Below, piece by piece: positions 1-10,879 of a stretch of 64,000 bases of DNA. The notes beneath the pieces are model-generated. The model worked only from the letters and a program-made list of their open reading frames with translations, did no database searches and was not told the origin of the DNA. A program made the translations under genes and the position numbers. Position 1 is the first letter of the stretch. Each line of letters starts with the position of its first letter. Source of the DNA: Kaistia dalseonensis (GTDB lineage Bacteria; Pseudomonadota; Alphaproteobacteria; Rhizobiales; Kaistiaceae); assembly GCF_030814715.1 (NCBI RefSeq), contig NZ_JAUSVO010000002.1:744001-808000 (forward strand), read 5' to 3'.

Positions 1-502
1 AATAACTTATGCCTTGGTTGGACATCGCTTACGTCGCGCCATCCGATTCCTCCGGAGTCAAGTGGCCACGTTCAAAAATTTTTCGCCCGCTACGCTTCCG
101 CACCGCTTTTGCGGCGACGCGAAGTGAAGCCTTTGACTCGCAAGGGTTTAGTCGGAAGGGGCGGCCGATCGGCCGACCCGTCGCCGGTCCGGGGTCGAAT
201 TATCTCGGTCATGAGGCGTTGCGGGGCACGGGGGGGCTGTGTATTTTCCCCCCATGGAGAAGGCGACGGAAGTTGTCTTCGACCAGTGCGTAGGAGCCGG
301 TCACGGCTTTGGGAGTGTTTTGTCCCTCCCGCCAGTAAAGAGTGTGACGGCTAGTGCAATCACCGACATTGAGTTTGTTTATTCTGTAGTTTCTACGCGT
401 ATTTTGTTGCCTTCCATTGAGAGGGCGCTCTCCAGACGCCAGCGTAGAGTTCAATTCTAGCATAGCCCTTACTTTGAATAGTGAGGGCATGAGGGAGATA
501 CG
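1..502. other. Intergenic region upstream of the replication operon
   Basis: No convincing gene lies in these 500 bases. The short open frames have no recognisable protein and poor codon periodicity. The stretch holds three GANTC sites (45-49, 55-59, 135-139), a run of seven G at 230-236 that can pair with six C at 248-253, and an AT-richer part at 360-420. I found no good match to a DnaA box, so I do not call it the chromosomal origin, although it precedes dnaA. It probably carries the promoter for the rhodanese-dnaA unit. Confidence 0.5.
369..397 (+). promoter_or_regulatory. Candidate promoter for the rhodanese-dnaA unit
   Basis: A TTGAGT hexamer (369-374) is followed after 17 bases by TCTACG (392-397), in the AT-richest part of the leading intergenic region. 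The -35 match is fair and the -10 match is weak. It would give a leader of about 100 bases before the rhodanese start. This is pattern matching only. Confidence 0.25.
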
Positions 503-949
503 ATGTCTCGTTCGCCAGCCGGAAGCTTTGCCGGCGATGTTTCACCGACAGAGGCCTGGGACGGCCTCTCGAGCGAGCCGCAGGCGATGCTGATCGATGT
601 GCGGACCCGCGCTGAGTGGGGTTACGTGGGCATTGTCGATCTGAGTGCGATCGGGAAGGAGACGCTGCTCGTCGAGTGGCAGAGCTATCCGGCGATGGAG
701 GTCAATGCCGACTTCGCCGACGTGCTCTCGGCCGAGCTCGAGCGTCGCGGCATAGGCCGCGAGACGGCGCTCTATTTCATCTGCCGGTCTGGTGCCCGCA
801 GCCTTGCGGCGGCGCGCGCCGTGGCGGCGGCCGGGTTCGATCGGTGTTTCAATATTGCGGGGGGCTTCGAGGGGCCCCTGGATGACGCACGGCACAGAGG
901 TCTCGTTGACGGCTGGAAAGCCGCGGGCCTGCCGTGGGTTCAATCGTAA
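503..949 (+). CDS. Rhodanese-like domain protein
   Basis: A 148-residue single-domain rhodanese homolog, expected to act on sulfur or a similar group in the cytoplasm. The active-site loop CRSGARS gives the catalytic Cys94, and the CH2A-like stretch IDVRTRAEW sits near residue 31. The ATG is preceded by a purine-rich GAGGGAGA, a good ribosome binding site. It ends 29 bases before the chosen dnaA start, so the two are probably co-transcribed. The family is recognised from the loop and the length. The real substrate (thiosulfate, persulfide or other) cannot be read from sequence. Confidence 0.85.
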   Translation: MSRSPAGSFAGDVSPTEAWDGLSSEPQAMLIDVRTRAEWGYVGIVDLSAIGKETLLVEWQSYPAMEVNADFADVLSAELERRGIGRETALYFICRSGARSLAAARAVAAAGFDRCFNIAGGFEGPLDDARHRGLVDGWKAAGLPWVQS

Positions 950-978
950 CTAAATTCAAACTGAGAAAAGGGGCTGCG

Positions 979-2487
979 ATGCGCGATGACAGGACGGGCG
1001 AATTCGGTTCGGGAGCTTCGGCGTTGCGGGCGATCGCTGTTGACGATGTGTCGTCGATGAGCGGCCGTGCCGATGCCGCGCTCTGGGAGCGGGTTAAGCG
1101 TCGCCTGAGGACGGAACTGGGCGAGGACGTCTTCTCGAGCTGGTTCGCGCGCGTCGAGTTCGAGGATTCTGATGGTGTCACCGTCAACCTGTCGGTGCCC
1201 ACGCGCTTCCTGAAGTCCTGGATCCAGTCGCATTATCTCGAGAAGCTGGTCTCGCTCTGGACGTCGGAGATGGAATCGATCCGCCGCGTCGAGCTGATCG
1301 TGCGCGGCGCCGTGCGTGCTCGCGCGCCGGTCAAGGTCGAGAAGCCCGTGCTGGTCGAGGAGGCGCCTCAGATCGCCCCGACGCTCCTGCCGACGGCTTC
1401 CGCGCCGATCCAGGCGGTTGCCCGCACCGAGGCCGATGGCGCCGGCTCGCCGGTCGATCCGCGCTTCACCTTCGAGACCTTCTGCGAGGGGACGGCGAAC
1501 CGCGTCGCCTATGCGGCGGCGCGCGCCGTCGCCGAGACGCCGGCCGGTCGGCCGACCCCTTATAATCCGCTCTACATCCACGCCGGCGTCGGGCGCGGCA
1601 AGACGCATCTGCTGCATGCGGTCGCGCAGGCGGCCCGCCAGGCCGATCCGAGCCGCAAGGTCGTCTATCTGACGGCCGAGCATTTCATGTTCCGTTTCGT
1701 GGCGGCGCTGAAGAACCAGTCGGCCATCGCCTTCAAGGAAGGCCTGCGCGAGATCGACCTGCTGCTGATCGACGATCTGCAGTTCCTGCAGGGCAAGTCC
1801 GTGCAGCAGGAATTCTGCCACATGCTGAACGCGCTGATCGACGGCGCGCGGCAGGTGGTGGTCGCGGCCGATCGTCCGGCGGCTGATCTCGAAACGCTCG
1901 ACGAGCGCGTTCGCTCGCGCCTTCGTGGCGGCGTGGCGTTCGAAATCGGTGCACCGGATCTCGATCTGCGTCGCCAGATCCTGAAGAGCCGCTATGTGGC
2001 GGCGCAGGTCCAGAATAATGGCGTCGACGTGCCGGATACGGTCATCGAATATGTCGCGCAGTCTGTGGTCTCGAACGGCCGCGATCTCGAAGGCGCGCTC
2101 AATCGCCTCGTCGCGCAGTGGCAGTTCACCAACCAGCCCGTGACGATGGCGTCGGCCGAGATCACGCTGCGCGATCTCGTCGGTGCGCGCGAGCCGCGCC
2201 GCGTCAAGATCGAGGACATCCAGAAGATCGTCGCGATCCACTACAACGTCTCGAAGGCGGACCTGCTTTCGAGCCGCCGCACGCGGACGATCGTGCGCCC
2301 GCGCCAGATCGCCATGTATCTTTCCAAGACGCTGACGCCGCGCTCGCTCCCCGAGATCGGACGTCGCTTCGGCGGCCGCGACCACACCACCGTCCTGCAC
2401 GCCGTGCGTAAGGTCGAGGAGCTGATGCAGGGCGACAAGCACCTCGCCGAGGAAGTCGAGCTGCTGAAGCGGATGATCGACGAATAG
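979..2487 (+). CDS. dnaA: Chromosomal replication initiator protein DnaA
   Basis: DnaA binds origin DNA boxes and melts the origin in an ATP-dependent way. This 502-residue protein has domain I at about residues 32-100, a variable linker rich in Pro and Ala (111-158), an AAA+ core with the P-loop AGVGRGKT (202-209) and Walker B LLLIDD (261-266), and the C-terminal helix-turn-helix signature GGRDHTTV near 465-472. The first P-loop residue is Ala rather than Gly. I chose the ATG at 979 because GAAAAGGGG lies just upstream. An in-frame GTG/ATG-type start at 934 would overlap the rhodanese gene and adds a tail that is not DnaA-like. Its 192-base gap to dnaN is free of genes. Confidence 0.97.
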   Translation: MRDDRTGEFGSGASALRAIAVDDVSSMSGRADAALWERVKRRLRTELGEDVFSSWFARVEFEDSDGVTVNLSVPTRFLKSWIQSHYLEKLVSLWTSEMESIRRVELIVRGAVRARAPVKVEKPVLVEEAPQIAPTLLPTASAPIQAVARTEADGAGSPVDPRFTFETFCEGTANRVAYAAARAVAETPAGRPTPYNPLYIHAGVGRGKTHLLHAVAQAARQADPSRKVVYLTAEHFMFRFVAALKNQSAIAFKEGLREIDLLLIDDLQFLQGKSVQQEFCHMLNALIDGARQVVVAADRPAADLETLDERVRSRLRGGVAFEIGAPDLDLRRQILKSRYVAAQVQNNGVDVPDTVIEYVAQSVVSNGRDLEGALNRLVAQWQFTNQPVTMASAEITLRDLVGAREPRRVKIEDIQKIVAIHYNVSKADLLSSRRTRTIVRPRQIAMYLSKTLTPRSLPEIGRRFGGRDHTTVLHAVRKVEELMQGDKHLAEEVELLKRMIDE

Positions 2488-2679
2488 GCGGAAGCGCCGC
2501 TGCGGGTCGTCGGCGTTTCGCGGGGCGGGCTTCGGCCCGTTCCCTTTACGAAGCGCGCATGGCCCCTTGCGTTCCGTCCCGGAACCGGCCAATTTCCACG
2601 GTCCGTACAGGGCGCAAATGCCCGCCTCTTTCGGTGCCGCGCCCAAAGCGCGGCCTTTCTGTCAAGGTTTCTGCGTTCC

Positions 2680-3801
2680 ATGAGAGCGACCCTCGAGCGA
2701 TCCAATCTCCTCAAGTCCCTCAATCACGTCCACCGTGTGGTGGAACGCCGCAATACGATCCCGATCCTCTCCAACGTGCTCCTGCGCGCGACGGGATCGA
2801 CGCTGACGCTGAAGGCGACGGATCTCGATCTCGAGATCCTGGAGACGGTGCAGGCCGATGTTGGCCGGGCCGGCGCCACGACGGTTCCCGCGCACATGCT
2901 CTACGACATCGTGCGCAAGCTGCCGGATGGATCCGAGGTCGTGCTCGAGACGTCCGCCGACGGCCAGACGCTCTCGGTCCGGTCGGGCCGCTCGAACTTC
3001 TCGCTGCAGATGCTGCCGGAATCGGATTTTCCCGATCTGACCACGGGTGAATTCCCGGTCCGCTTCACGCTGCCGGCTTCGAGCTTCAAGACGCTGATCG
3101 ATCGCACGCAGTTCGCGATTTCGACCGAAGAGACGCGCTATTATCTGAACGGCATCTATCTCCACACGCCGACGATCGAGGGCCGCACTGTGCTGCGCGC
3201 GGTCGCGACCGACGGCCATCGCCTGGCGCGCGCGCAGACCGTGGTGCCGGCCGGCGCCGAGGGCATGCCCGGCGTGATCATCCCGCGCAAGACCGTCGGC
3301 GAGATCCAGAAGCTGCTGGAGAATTCCGACGAGGCGGCGACGATCGAGATTTCCGATACCAAGATCCGCGTCACCTTCGGCCCGGTCGTGCTGACCTCCA
3401 AGCTGATCGATGGCACCTTCCCGGACTATGCCCGCGTCATTCCGCAGGGCAATGACAAGCTGCTGAAGGTCGATCGCGGCAGCTTCACCGCCGCCGTCGA
3501 CCGCGTCTCGACGATCGCGAGCGAACGCGGCCGCGCCGTCAAGCTCGCCCTCTCCTCCGAAGGCCGGCTGGCGCTGACCGTCAACAATCCGGATTCCGGT
3601 TCCGCGACCGAGGAACTCGACGTCGACTATGATTCCGATCCGATCGATATCGGCTTCAATTCGCGCTACCTGCTCGATATCAGCGCGCAGCTGAAGACGG
3701 ATACGGCGCTCTTCCGGCTCGCGGATCCCGGTTCGCCGACGCTGATCCAGGACGATGGCGACGAAGACGCGCTCTATGTCCTGATGCCGATGCGCGTGTG
3801 A
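2680..3801 (+). CDS. dnaN: DNA polymerase III sliding clamp, beta subunit
   Basis: The beta clamp forms a dimeric ring that tethers the replicative polymerase to DNA. At 373 residues it has the standard family length and begins with the typical N-terminus followed by VVERRNTIPILSNVLL. The C-terminus ends in the clamp-like YVLMPMRV, which lines the protein-binding pocket. It follows dnaA on the same strand and its TGA overlaps the GTG start of recF by four bases, which indicates translational coupling within a dnaN-recF unit. Confidence 0.97.
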   Translation: MRATLERSNLLKSLNHVHRVVERRNTIPILSNVLLRATGSTLTLKATDLDLEILETVQADVGRAGATTVPAHMLYDIVRKLPDGSEVVLETSADGQTLSVRSGRSNFSLQMLPESDFPDLTTGEFPVRFTLPASSFKTLIDRTQFAISTEETRYYLNGIYLHTPTIEGRTVLRAVATDGHRLARAQTVVPAGAEGMPGVIIPRKTVGEIQKLLENSDEAATIEISDTKIRVTFGPVVLTSKLIDGTFPDYARVIPQGNDKLLKVDRGSFTAAVDRVSTIASERGRAVKLALSSEGRLALTVNNPDSGSATEELDVDYDSDPIDIGFNSRYLLDISAQLKTDTALFRLADPGSPTLIQDDGDEDALYVLMPMRV

Positions 3802-4970
3802 TCGCGGACGACCCCATCGCCGCGCCGCAGGTTGCGCGCATCATCCTCGCCGATTTCCGCTCCTACGAGGCCTTGGACCTGACCGTCCATGGCCGCCTCG
3901 TGGCGCTCTCGGGCGAAAACGGTGCCGGCAAGACCAATCTGCTCGAAGCGCTCTCCCTTTTCACCGCCGGCCGCGGCCTCCGTAGGGCGGATCTCTCGGA
4001 GATCGTGCGGATCGGCGCTCCGGGCGGCTTTGCCGTGTCGATCCATCTCAGGACCGGCCATGACGAGGTTCGGCTCGGCACGGGCCTCGAACGTCAGCCG
4101 GGCGGCGAGTTCGGCAGCCGGCGCTGCCGGATCGATGGCGCGGCGGCCTCCTCGCCCGCAGCCTTCGCAGATTATCTCCGCATCGTCTGGCTGACCCCGG
4201 CGCTGGACGGGATCTTCTCCGGCTCCGCCGGCGACCGCCGGCGCTTTCTCGATCGGCTGGTGCTCGCCGTCGACGCGCGGCATGGCAGCCGGGTCAATGC
4301 CTATGACCGCGCGCTCCGCTCGCGCAACAAGCTGCTGGAAGAACCAGCCCCCGACCGGTCCTGGCTCGATGGCATCGAGGCGGAAATCGCCGAACTCGGC
4401 ATCGCGGTCGCCACGATCCGCAGCGAGACGGTGGCGCGGCTCGCGGCGCTGATCGCCGAGGATCGCGACGACAGTTCGCCCTTCCCCTGGGCCGATATCG
4501 AGGTCGAGGGCAAGGTCGAGGAATGGCTGGCTCTCGGCCAAAGCGAGGCGGTGGCGCGGTTCCGGACGGCCCTGCGGGATGGCCGTCCGCGCGATGCTTC
4601 CGCCGGCCGCGCCCTGATCGGCCCGCAGACCAGCGATCTGAAGGTTCGCCACGGGCCCAAGGACGTACCCGCCGACCGCGCCTCGACCGGGGAGCAGAAG
4701 GCGCTCCTCGTCGGCATCATCCTCGCGCATGCGCGGCTGGTGGCGCGGATGAGCGGCATCGCGCCGATCGTGCTCCTCGACGAGATCGCTGCCCATCTCG
4801 ATCCGCGCCGCCGCGCGGCACTGTTCGAAGCGCTCGATCGGCTCGGCGGGCAGGTCTTCATGACCGGCGCCGATCCCGCGCTCTTCGCCGAATTGCCGCA
4901 ATCGTCGGAGATATTCCTCGTCAAGCCGGGACGGATCGATACGATTCCGGCAGGAGGAAATGCATCATGA
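3798..4970 (+). CDS. recF: DNA replication and repair protein RecF
   Basis: RecF is an SMC-like ATPase that loads RecA at gaps in DNA. The 390-residue protein has the P-loop GENGAGKT (residues 39-46), an N-terminal DFRSYEALDL typical of RecF, and a C-terminal Walker B region LLDEIAAHLD preceded by a signature-like STGEQKALL. The start is GTG, in a GTGA overlap with the dnaN stop. The alternative in-frame starts would remove the conserved N-terminal strand. Its own stop overlaps the ATG of the next gene in the same four-base fashion. Confidence 0.95.
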   Translation: MIADDPIAAPQVARIILADFRSYEALDLTVHGRLVALSGENGAGKTNLLEALSLFTAGRGLRRADLSEIVRIGAPGGFAVSIHLRTGHDEVRLGTGLERQPGGEFGSRRCRIDGAAASSPAAFADYLRIVWLTPALDGIFSGSAGDRRRFLDRLVLAVDARHGSRVNAYDRALRSRNKLLEEPAPDRSWLDGIEAEIAELGIAVATIRSETVARLAALIAEDRDDSSPFPWADIEVEGKVEEWLALGQSEAVARFRTALRDGRPRDASAGRALIGPQTSDLKVRHGPKDVPADRASTGEQKALLVGIILAHARLVARMSGIAPIVLLDEIAAHLDPRRRAALFEALDRLGGQVFMTGADPALFAELPQSSEIFLVKPGRIDTIPAGGNAS

Positions 4971-5590
4971 CCGGCCTGTCCATTTCGGGTCTGCTGATCT
5001 TTGCGGCCGCGCTCTTCGTCGCCGCCTTTTCGCCCGGGCCCGGTATTGCCGCGATCCTGGCGCGTGTGCTCGGCCGTGGACGCCATGGTGCCGTGGCCTT
5101 TACCGCCGGCATGGCGATTGGCGACGTGGTCTGGCTTTCGTTCGCCGTCCTCGGCCTCGCCATGCTGGCGCAGACCTTCCACGAGGTCTTCACGGTCATC
5201 AAATATGCCGGCGCGGCCTATCTGCTCTATATCGCCTACAAGATGTGGACGGCGCCTGCGCGGCCGCCGGCCCTTGTCGCCGATCAGCGTCGCGAAAGCA
5301 CGTTGCGCCTGTTCCTCGCCGGCCTCGCGGTGACGATGGGCAATCCGAAGACGATGATCTTCTATCTGGCGCTTCTGCCCAACATCGTGGACCTGACCCG
5401 TGTCGACGGGCTCGCCTTCGCCGAGCTGGCCGTGGTGACGCTCGGCGTGCTCGCCCTCGTCTTCGGCTTCTACATCGTTTTGGCGCTCCGGGCGCGGCAG
5501 CTGATCACGAGTCCCAAGGCGGTCCGCCTCGTCAACCGCGGCAGCAGCGCGGTGATGGCCGGCGCGGCGGTGGCGATCGCGACACGATAG
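4967..5590 (+). CDS. LysE/RhtB-family amino acid exporter
   Basis: A 207-residue membrane protein of the LysE translocator family, which export amino acids or related solutes across the inner membrane. Hydrophobic segments fill most of the chain, with the family hallmark FSPGPGIAAILARVLGRG near residue 20 and GNPKTMIFY near residue 125. The start is the ATG within an ATGA overlap with the recF stop, with CAGGAGGA ten bases upstream inside recF. The coupling to recF is unusual for an exporter. The substrate cannot be inferred. Confidence 0.85.
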   Translation: MTGLSISGLLIFAAALFVAAFSPGPGIAAILARVLGRGRHGAVAFTAGMAIGDVVWLSFAVLGLAMLAQTFHEVFTVIKYAGAAYLLYIAYKMWTAPARPPALVADQRRESTLRLFLAGLAVTMGNPKTMIFYLALLPNIVDLTRVDGLAFAELAVVTLGVLALVFGFYIVLALRARQLITSPKAVRLVNRGSSAVMAGAAVAIATR

Positions 5591-5693
5591 AGCCGTCGGG
5601 CCTTATGCTTTGCCGGGGTGTGCCCTTCATGCGTGAAAAGCGCGGGTGAAGGGTCTAGCATCCGGCAAACGAATCAATTGACCCGGATGATCC

Positions 5694-7499
5694 ATGCCGC
5701 TTACGCGTGCCCGCGCGGCGCTCAAATCCGTCTTTGGCTATGACGATTTCCGACCCGGCCAGGATGAAGTGATCGGGGCCGTGCTGTCGGGCGAGGATGT
5801 CCTCGCCGTGATGCCGACCGGCTCCGGCAAATCCATGTGCTACCAGCTTCCGGCCGTGGTCGATGGCGGGCTGACCGTCGTCGTGTCGCCGCTGATCGCG
5901 CTGATGCGCGACCAGGTGCAGCAGATGGGCCATGTCGGTGTCTCGGCGGCGACGCTCAATTCCAGCAATGGCGATGAGGCCAATCGCGAGACGCTGCGCC
6001 GGATCCGCGCCGGCGAGGTGTCGCTGCTCTTCGTCTCGCCCGAGCGGCTTGCCGGTGACGGGCTGGTCTCGCTGCTGGCGGCCTCTAAGGTGAAGCGCCT
6101 TGCGATCGACGAAGCGCATTGCGTTTCGCAATGGGGGCATGATTTCCGCCCGGAATATCGCCAGCTCGCCTCCGTGCGCGAGGCGCTCGGCCAGGTCCAG
6201 GTGGTGGCGCTGACCGCGACGGCCGATGCGGCGACGCGGGGCGACATCGTCAGCCAGCTCTTCCCGCGCCCGCCGCGCGTCGTGGTGCATTCCTTCGACC
6301 GGCCGAACATCCATCTGCGCTTCGAAGCGAAGGAGCGGCCCCGCGCGCAGATCGAGGATTTTCTCACGCGCCACAAGGGCGATAGCGGCATCATCTATGC
6401 CGGCTCGCGCGACAAGACCGAGAAGCTCGCCGATTGGCTGACCGGCAAGGGCATCCGGTCCGTCGCCTATCATGCGGGGCTCGATCCGGCCGTCCGGGCG
6501 CGCCATCAGGACATCTTCCTGCAGGAGGACGGCGTCGTCGTCGTGGCGACGATCGCCTTCGGCATGGGCATCAACAAGCCGGATGTCCGTTTCGTGGTCC
6601 ATGCCGACATGCCCTCGGGCGTCGAGGCCTATTACCAGGAGATCGGCCGCGCCGGTCGCGACGGGCTGCCCGCCGATACGCTGACGCTCTACGGCATTGA
6701 GGATATCGCCTTTCGCCGGCGGCAGATCGACGACAAGGCAATCAGCGAGGCGCAGCGCCGCGTCGAGCAGCGGCGGCTTTCAGCCATGATCGATCTCGCG
6801 GAATCGGCGACCTGCCGTCGCCAGACGCTTCTCGCCTATTTCGGCGAGCAGCGCGGCCCCTGTGGCGCCTGCGATCTCTGCCAGGGTGGCGCGGAGCTCG
6901 TGGACGCGACGATCGATGCCCAGAAGGTGCTTTCGGCCGTCGCGCGCACCGGCCAGCGCTATGGCGCGGCCCATCTGGTCGATATCCTGCGCGGCGAGGC
7001 GACCGATACGATCCAGCGCCAGGGCCATGACCAGATCAAGACATTCGGCGTTGGCACGGACAAGAGCGCCCATATCTGGCGCACCATCATCCGGCAGCTC
7101 TTTGCCGCCGGCGCGCTCGCCGAGGCGAGCGAGGAACATGGCGGCTTCCGCCTGACGGAGCAGGGCGACGCCATCATGCGGGGGCGCGAGACGATCGCGC
7201 TGCGCAAGGTCAAGGATGCGCCGGCCCGGCGGGCGCGGATGTCCTCGACGAGGGAAAACCGCACCGATGGCCTCGATACGGCCGCCGCGGCGCTGTTCGA
7301 GCAATTGCGGGCGCTCCGCCGCGAGATCGCGCAGGATGAAGGCGTTCCGGCCTATATGGTCTTTCCCGATCGCACGCTCATCGAAATGGCGGAGAGCCGG
7401 CCGGCTTCGCTCGATGAGATGCGTGCGGTGCAGGGCGTGGGTGAGCGCAAGCTCGTCCTCTATGGCGAGGCCTTCCTCGACGCGATCGGCTCAGCCTGA
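5694..7499 (+). CDS. recQ: ATP-dependent DNA helicase RecQ
   Basis: RecQ is a 3'-5' DNA helicase in recombination and repair. The 601-residue protein contains the P-loop PTGSGKS (41-47), the DEAH box IDEAHCVSQWGHDFRPEY (about 138-155), a helicase C domain with the QEIGRAGRDG motif, the RQC zinc cysteines (CRRQTLLAYF through CGACDLC) and a C-terminal HRDC domain that ends in QGVGERKLVLYG. It is full length. It overlaps the convergent dedA gene by nine bases, so no terminator separates the two. Confidence 0.96.
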   Translation: MPLTRARAALKSVFGYDDFRPGQDEVIGAVLSGEDVLAVMPTGSGKSMCYQLPAVVDGGLTVVVSPLIALMRDQVQQMGHVGVSAATLNSSNGDEANRETLRRIRAGEVSLLFVSPERLAGDGLVSLLAASKVKRLAIDEAHCVSQWGHDFRPEYRQLASVREALGQVQVVALTATADAATRGDIVSQLFPRPPRVVVHSFDRPNIHLRFEAKERPRAQIEDFLTRHKGDSGIIYAGSRDKTEKLADWLTGKGIRSVAYHAGLDPAVRARHQDIFLQEDGVVVVATIAFGMGINKPDVRFVVHADMPSGVEAYYQEIGRAGRDGLPADTLTLYGIEDIAFRRRQIDDKAISEAQRRVEQRRLSAMIDLAESATCRRQTLLAYFGEQRGPCGACDLCQGGAELVDATIDAQKVLSAVARTGQRYGAAHLVDILRGEATDTIQRQGHDQIKTFGVGTDKSAHIWRTIIRQLFAAGALAEASEEHGGFRLTEQGDAIMRGRETIALRKVKDAPARRARMSSTRENRTDGLDTAAAALFEQLRALRREIAQDEGVPAYMVFPDRTLIEMAESRPASLDEMRAVQGVGERKLVLYGEAFLDAIGSA

Positions 7500-8099
7500 T
7501 TTATCGATCGACCCGGTCGTTCCGAGGCTGGCTTGCCGGCGCATGAACCAGCGGCGGCCGAGATGCCCCGCGGCGACGACCGCGAGCCCGATGGCGAGGG
7601 CGATCACCACCTTGGTCTCGATGCCGTGCAGGCGCCCGGCATAGCGCTCGATCAGCTGCCCGAAGAGATAGCCGATGCCGGTGATCAGTGCTGCCCAGAC
7701 GATCGCGGCGCTGACGTTGAGGACGGTGTAGAGGCCGGCCGGAACACCGGCGATGCCGATTGCGATCGGGCTGATCGTGCGCACGCCATAGGTGAAGCGG
7801 AAGCCGAGGATGAACAGCACGCGATGCGTCTTGATCAGCTCCAGCACCTTGGCAAAGGCGGGCCGCTCGACCTGCTTCTTGACCAGCCTGGTGTCCGCGA
7901 AATAGCGGCCGAGATAATAGAGCAGCTGGTCCGACGTCAGAGAGCCGGCAAAGGCCGCGAGGAAGACACCGTAAGGGTCCATCACGCCCTGATGGGCGAG
8001 AAACCCAGCCGCAATGAGCACGCTGTCGCCTTCGATGATCACGCCGAAATAGACGACGATGAGCCCGTAGGTCGCGAGAAAGCCTTCGATCCAGTGCAT
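7491..8099 (-). CDS. DedA/SNARE-associated (VTT domain) family membrane protein
   Basis: A 202-residue inner-membrane protein of the DedA superfamily, whose members act in lipid-carrier recycling and membrane homeostasis. Seen here are the N-terminal hydrophobic hairpin with GVIIEGDSVLIAAGF, the middle GSLTSDQLLYYLGRY and the conserved arginine-containing stretch FRFTYGVRTISPIAIG. The last part holds two further transmembrane segments. It is convergent with recQ and divergent from gyrB. The precise lipid substrate is not known from sequence. Confidence 0.85.
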   Translation of the reverse strand: MHWIEGFLATYGLIVVYFGVIIEGDSVLIAAGFLAHQGVMDPYGVFLAAFAGSLTSDQLLYYLGRYFADTRLVKKQVERPAFAKVLELIKTHRVLFILGFRFTYGVRTISPIAIGIAGVPAGLYTVLNVSAAIVWAALITGIGYLFGQLIERYAGRLHGIETKVVIALAIGLAVVAAGHLGRRWFMRRQASLGTTGSIDKSG

Positions 8100-8282
8100 G
8101 GTTCCGTTCGGTCTTGCGGCACCGGAGACGGCCAGGGTGCGCTTTGGTCAGGATCGACGTCCGCACGCTCCGGCGCAAGCGGCAAAAGCGAAATCCCCCG
8201 CCACCTTCCAGCCGTGTTTATCCGATAGGGTCGAGGGTGTAATTCCGCTGTTGAAGCAATATATTAGCACTACGATTCGACT

Positions 8283-8306
8283 TGTCGCGCGCGCGAGCGC
8301 GCGACA
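8283..8306 (+). promoter_or_regulatory. Perfect GC stem-loop in the gyrB leader
   Basis: A 10-bp perfect inverted repeat (TGTCGCGCGC and GCGCGCGACA) flanks the tetraloop GCGA, which fits the stable GNRA type. It ends five bases before the AAGGAAG ribosome binding site of gyrB. The stem is an alternating CG tract, so the same DNA could extrude as a cruciform or flip to Z-DNA under negative supercoiling. What it does is inference. Confidence 0.6.
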
Positions 8307-8323
8307 CCTCCAAGGAAGCCTGA

Positions 8324-10753
<2,430 letters not shown>

Positions 10754-10779
10754 GCCGGCTTATTGACTGCCGGCCATCG

Positions 10780-10816
10780 CCGCCCGTCTGGCCCGTCTCG
10801 ACGGGTCCGCGGGCGG
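10780..10816 (+). terminator. Candidate terminator after gyrB
   Basis: CCGCCCG (10780-10786) pairs with CGGGCGG (10810-10816), with an inner CCCGT-CTCG-ACGGG hairpin and a small internal loop. The following bases are only modestly T-rich (GGTTGTTTG), so termination efficiency is uncertain. Confidence 0.35.
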
Positions 10817-10879
10817 ATTCCGGTTGTTTGACGATCCTTACCCGACTCATCATCGAACGGATGGGGCCGGCGGTCTTGC

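Noticed and set aside
7-42. 11-codon minus-strand frame with a strong GGAGGA site
   Set aside because: The Shine-Dalgarno element and ATG are well spaced, but the peptide MARRKRCPTKA matches nothing. A frame this short in 500 bases is expected by chance.
230-253. Run of seven G that can pair with six C
   Set aside because: It could be a hairpin or a slippage site, but it is in no reading frame I trust and has no T-run to be a terminator.
1-502. Chromosomal origin of replication
   Set aside because: dnaA proximity invites this call, but I found no group of DnaA boxes (TTATCCACA-like) and no clear AT-rich unwinding element. In many Alphaproteobacteria the origin is not next to dnaA. A cumulative GC-skew plot of the complete genome would decide it.
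940-2646. 568-residue open frame on the minus strand across dnaA
   Set aside because: It is the reverse-strand shadow of dnaA in a GC-rich genome. The product is Arg/Asp/His-rich with no known domain and no ribosome binding site. The same applies to long antisense frames over recQ, gyrB, lptA, nth, pheT and the flavoprotein gene.
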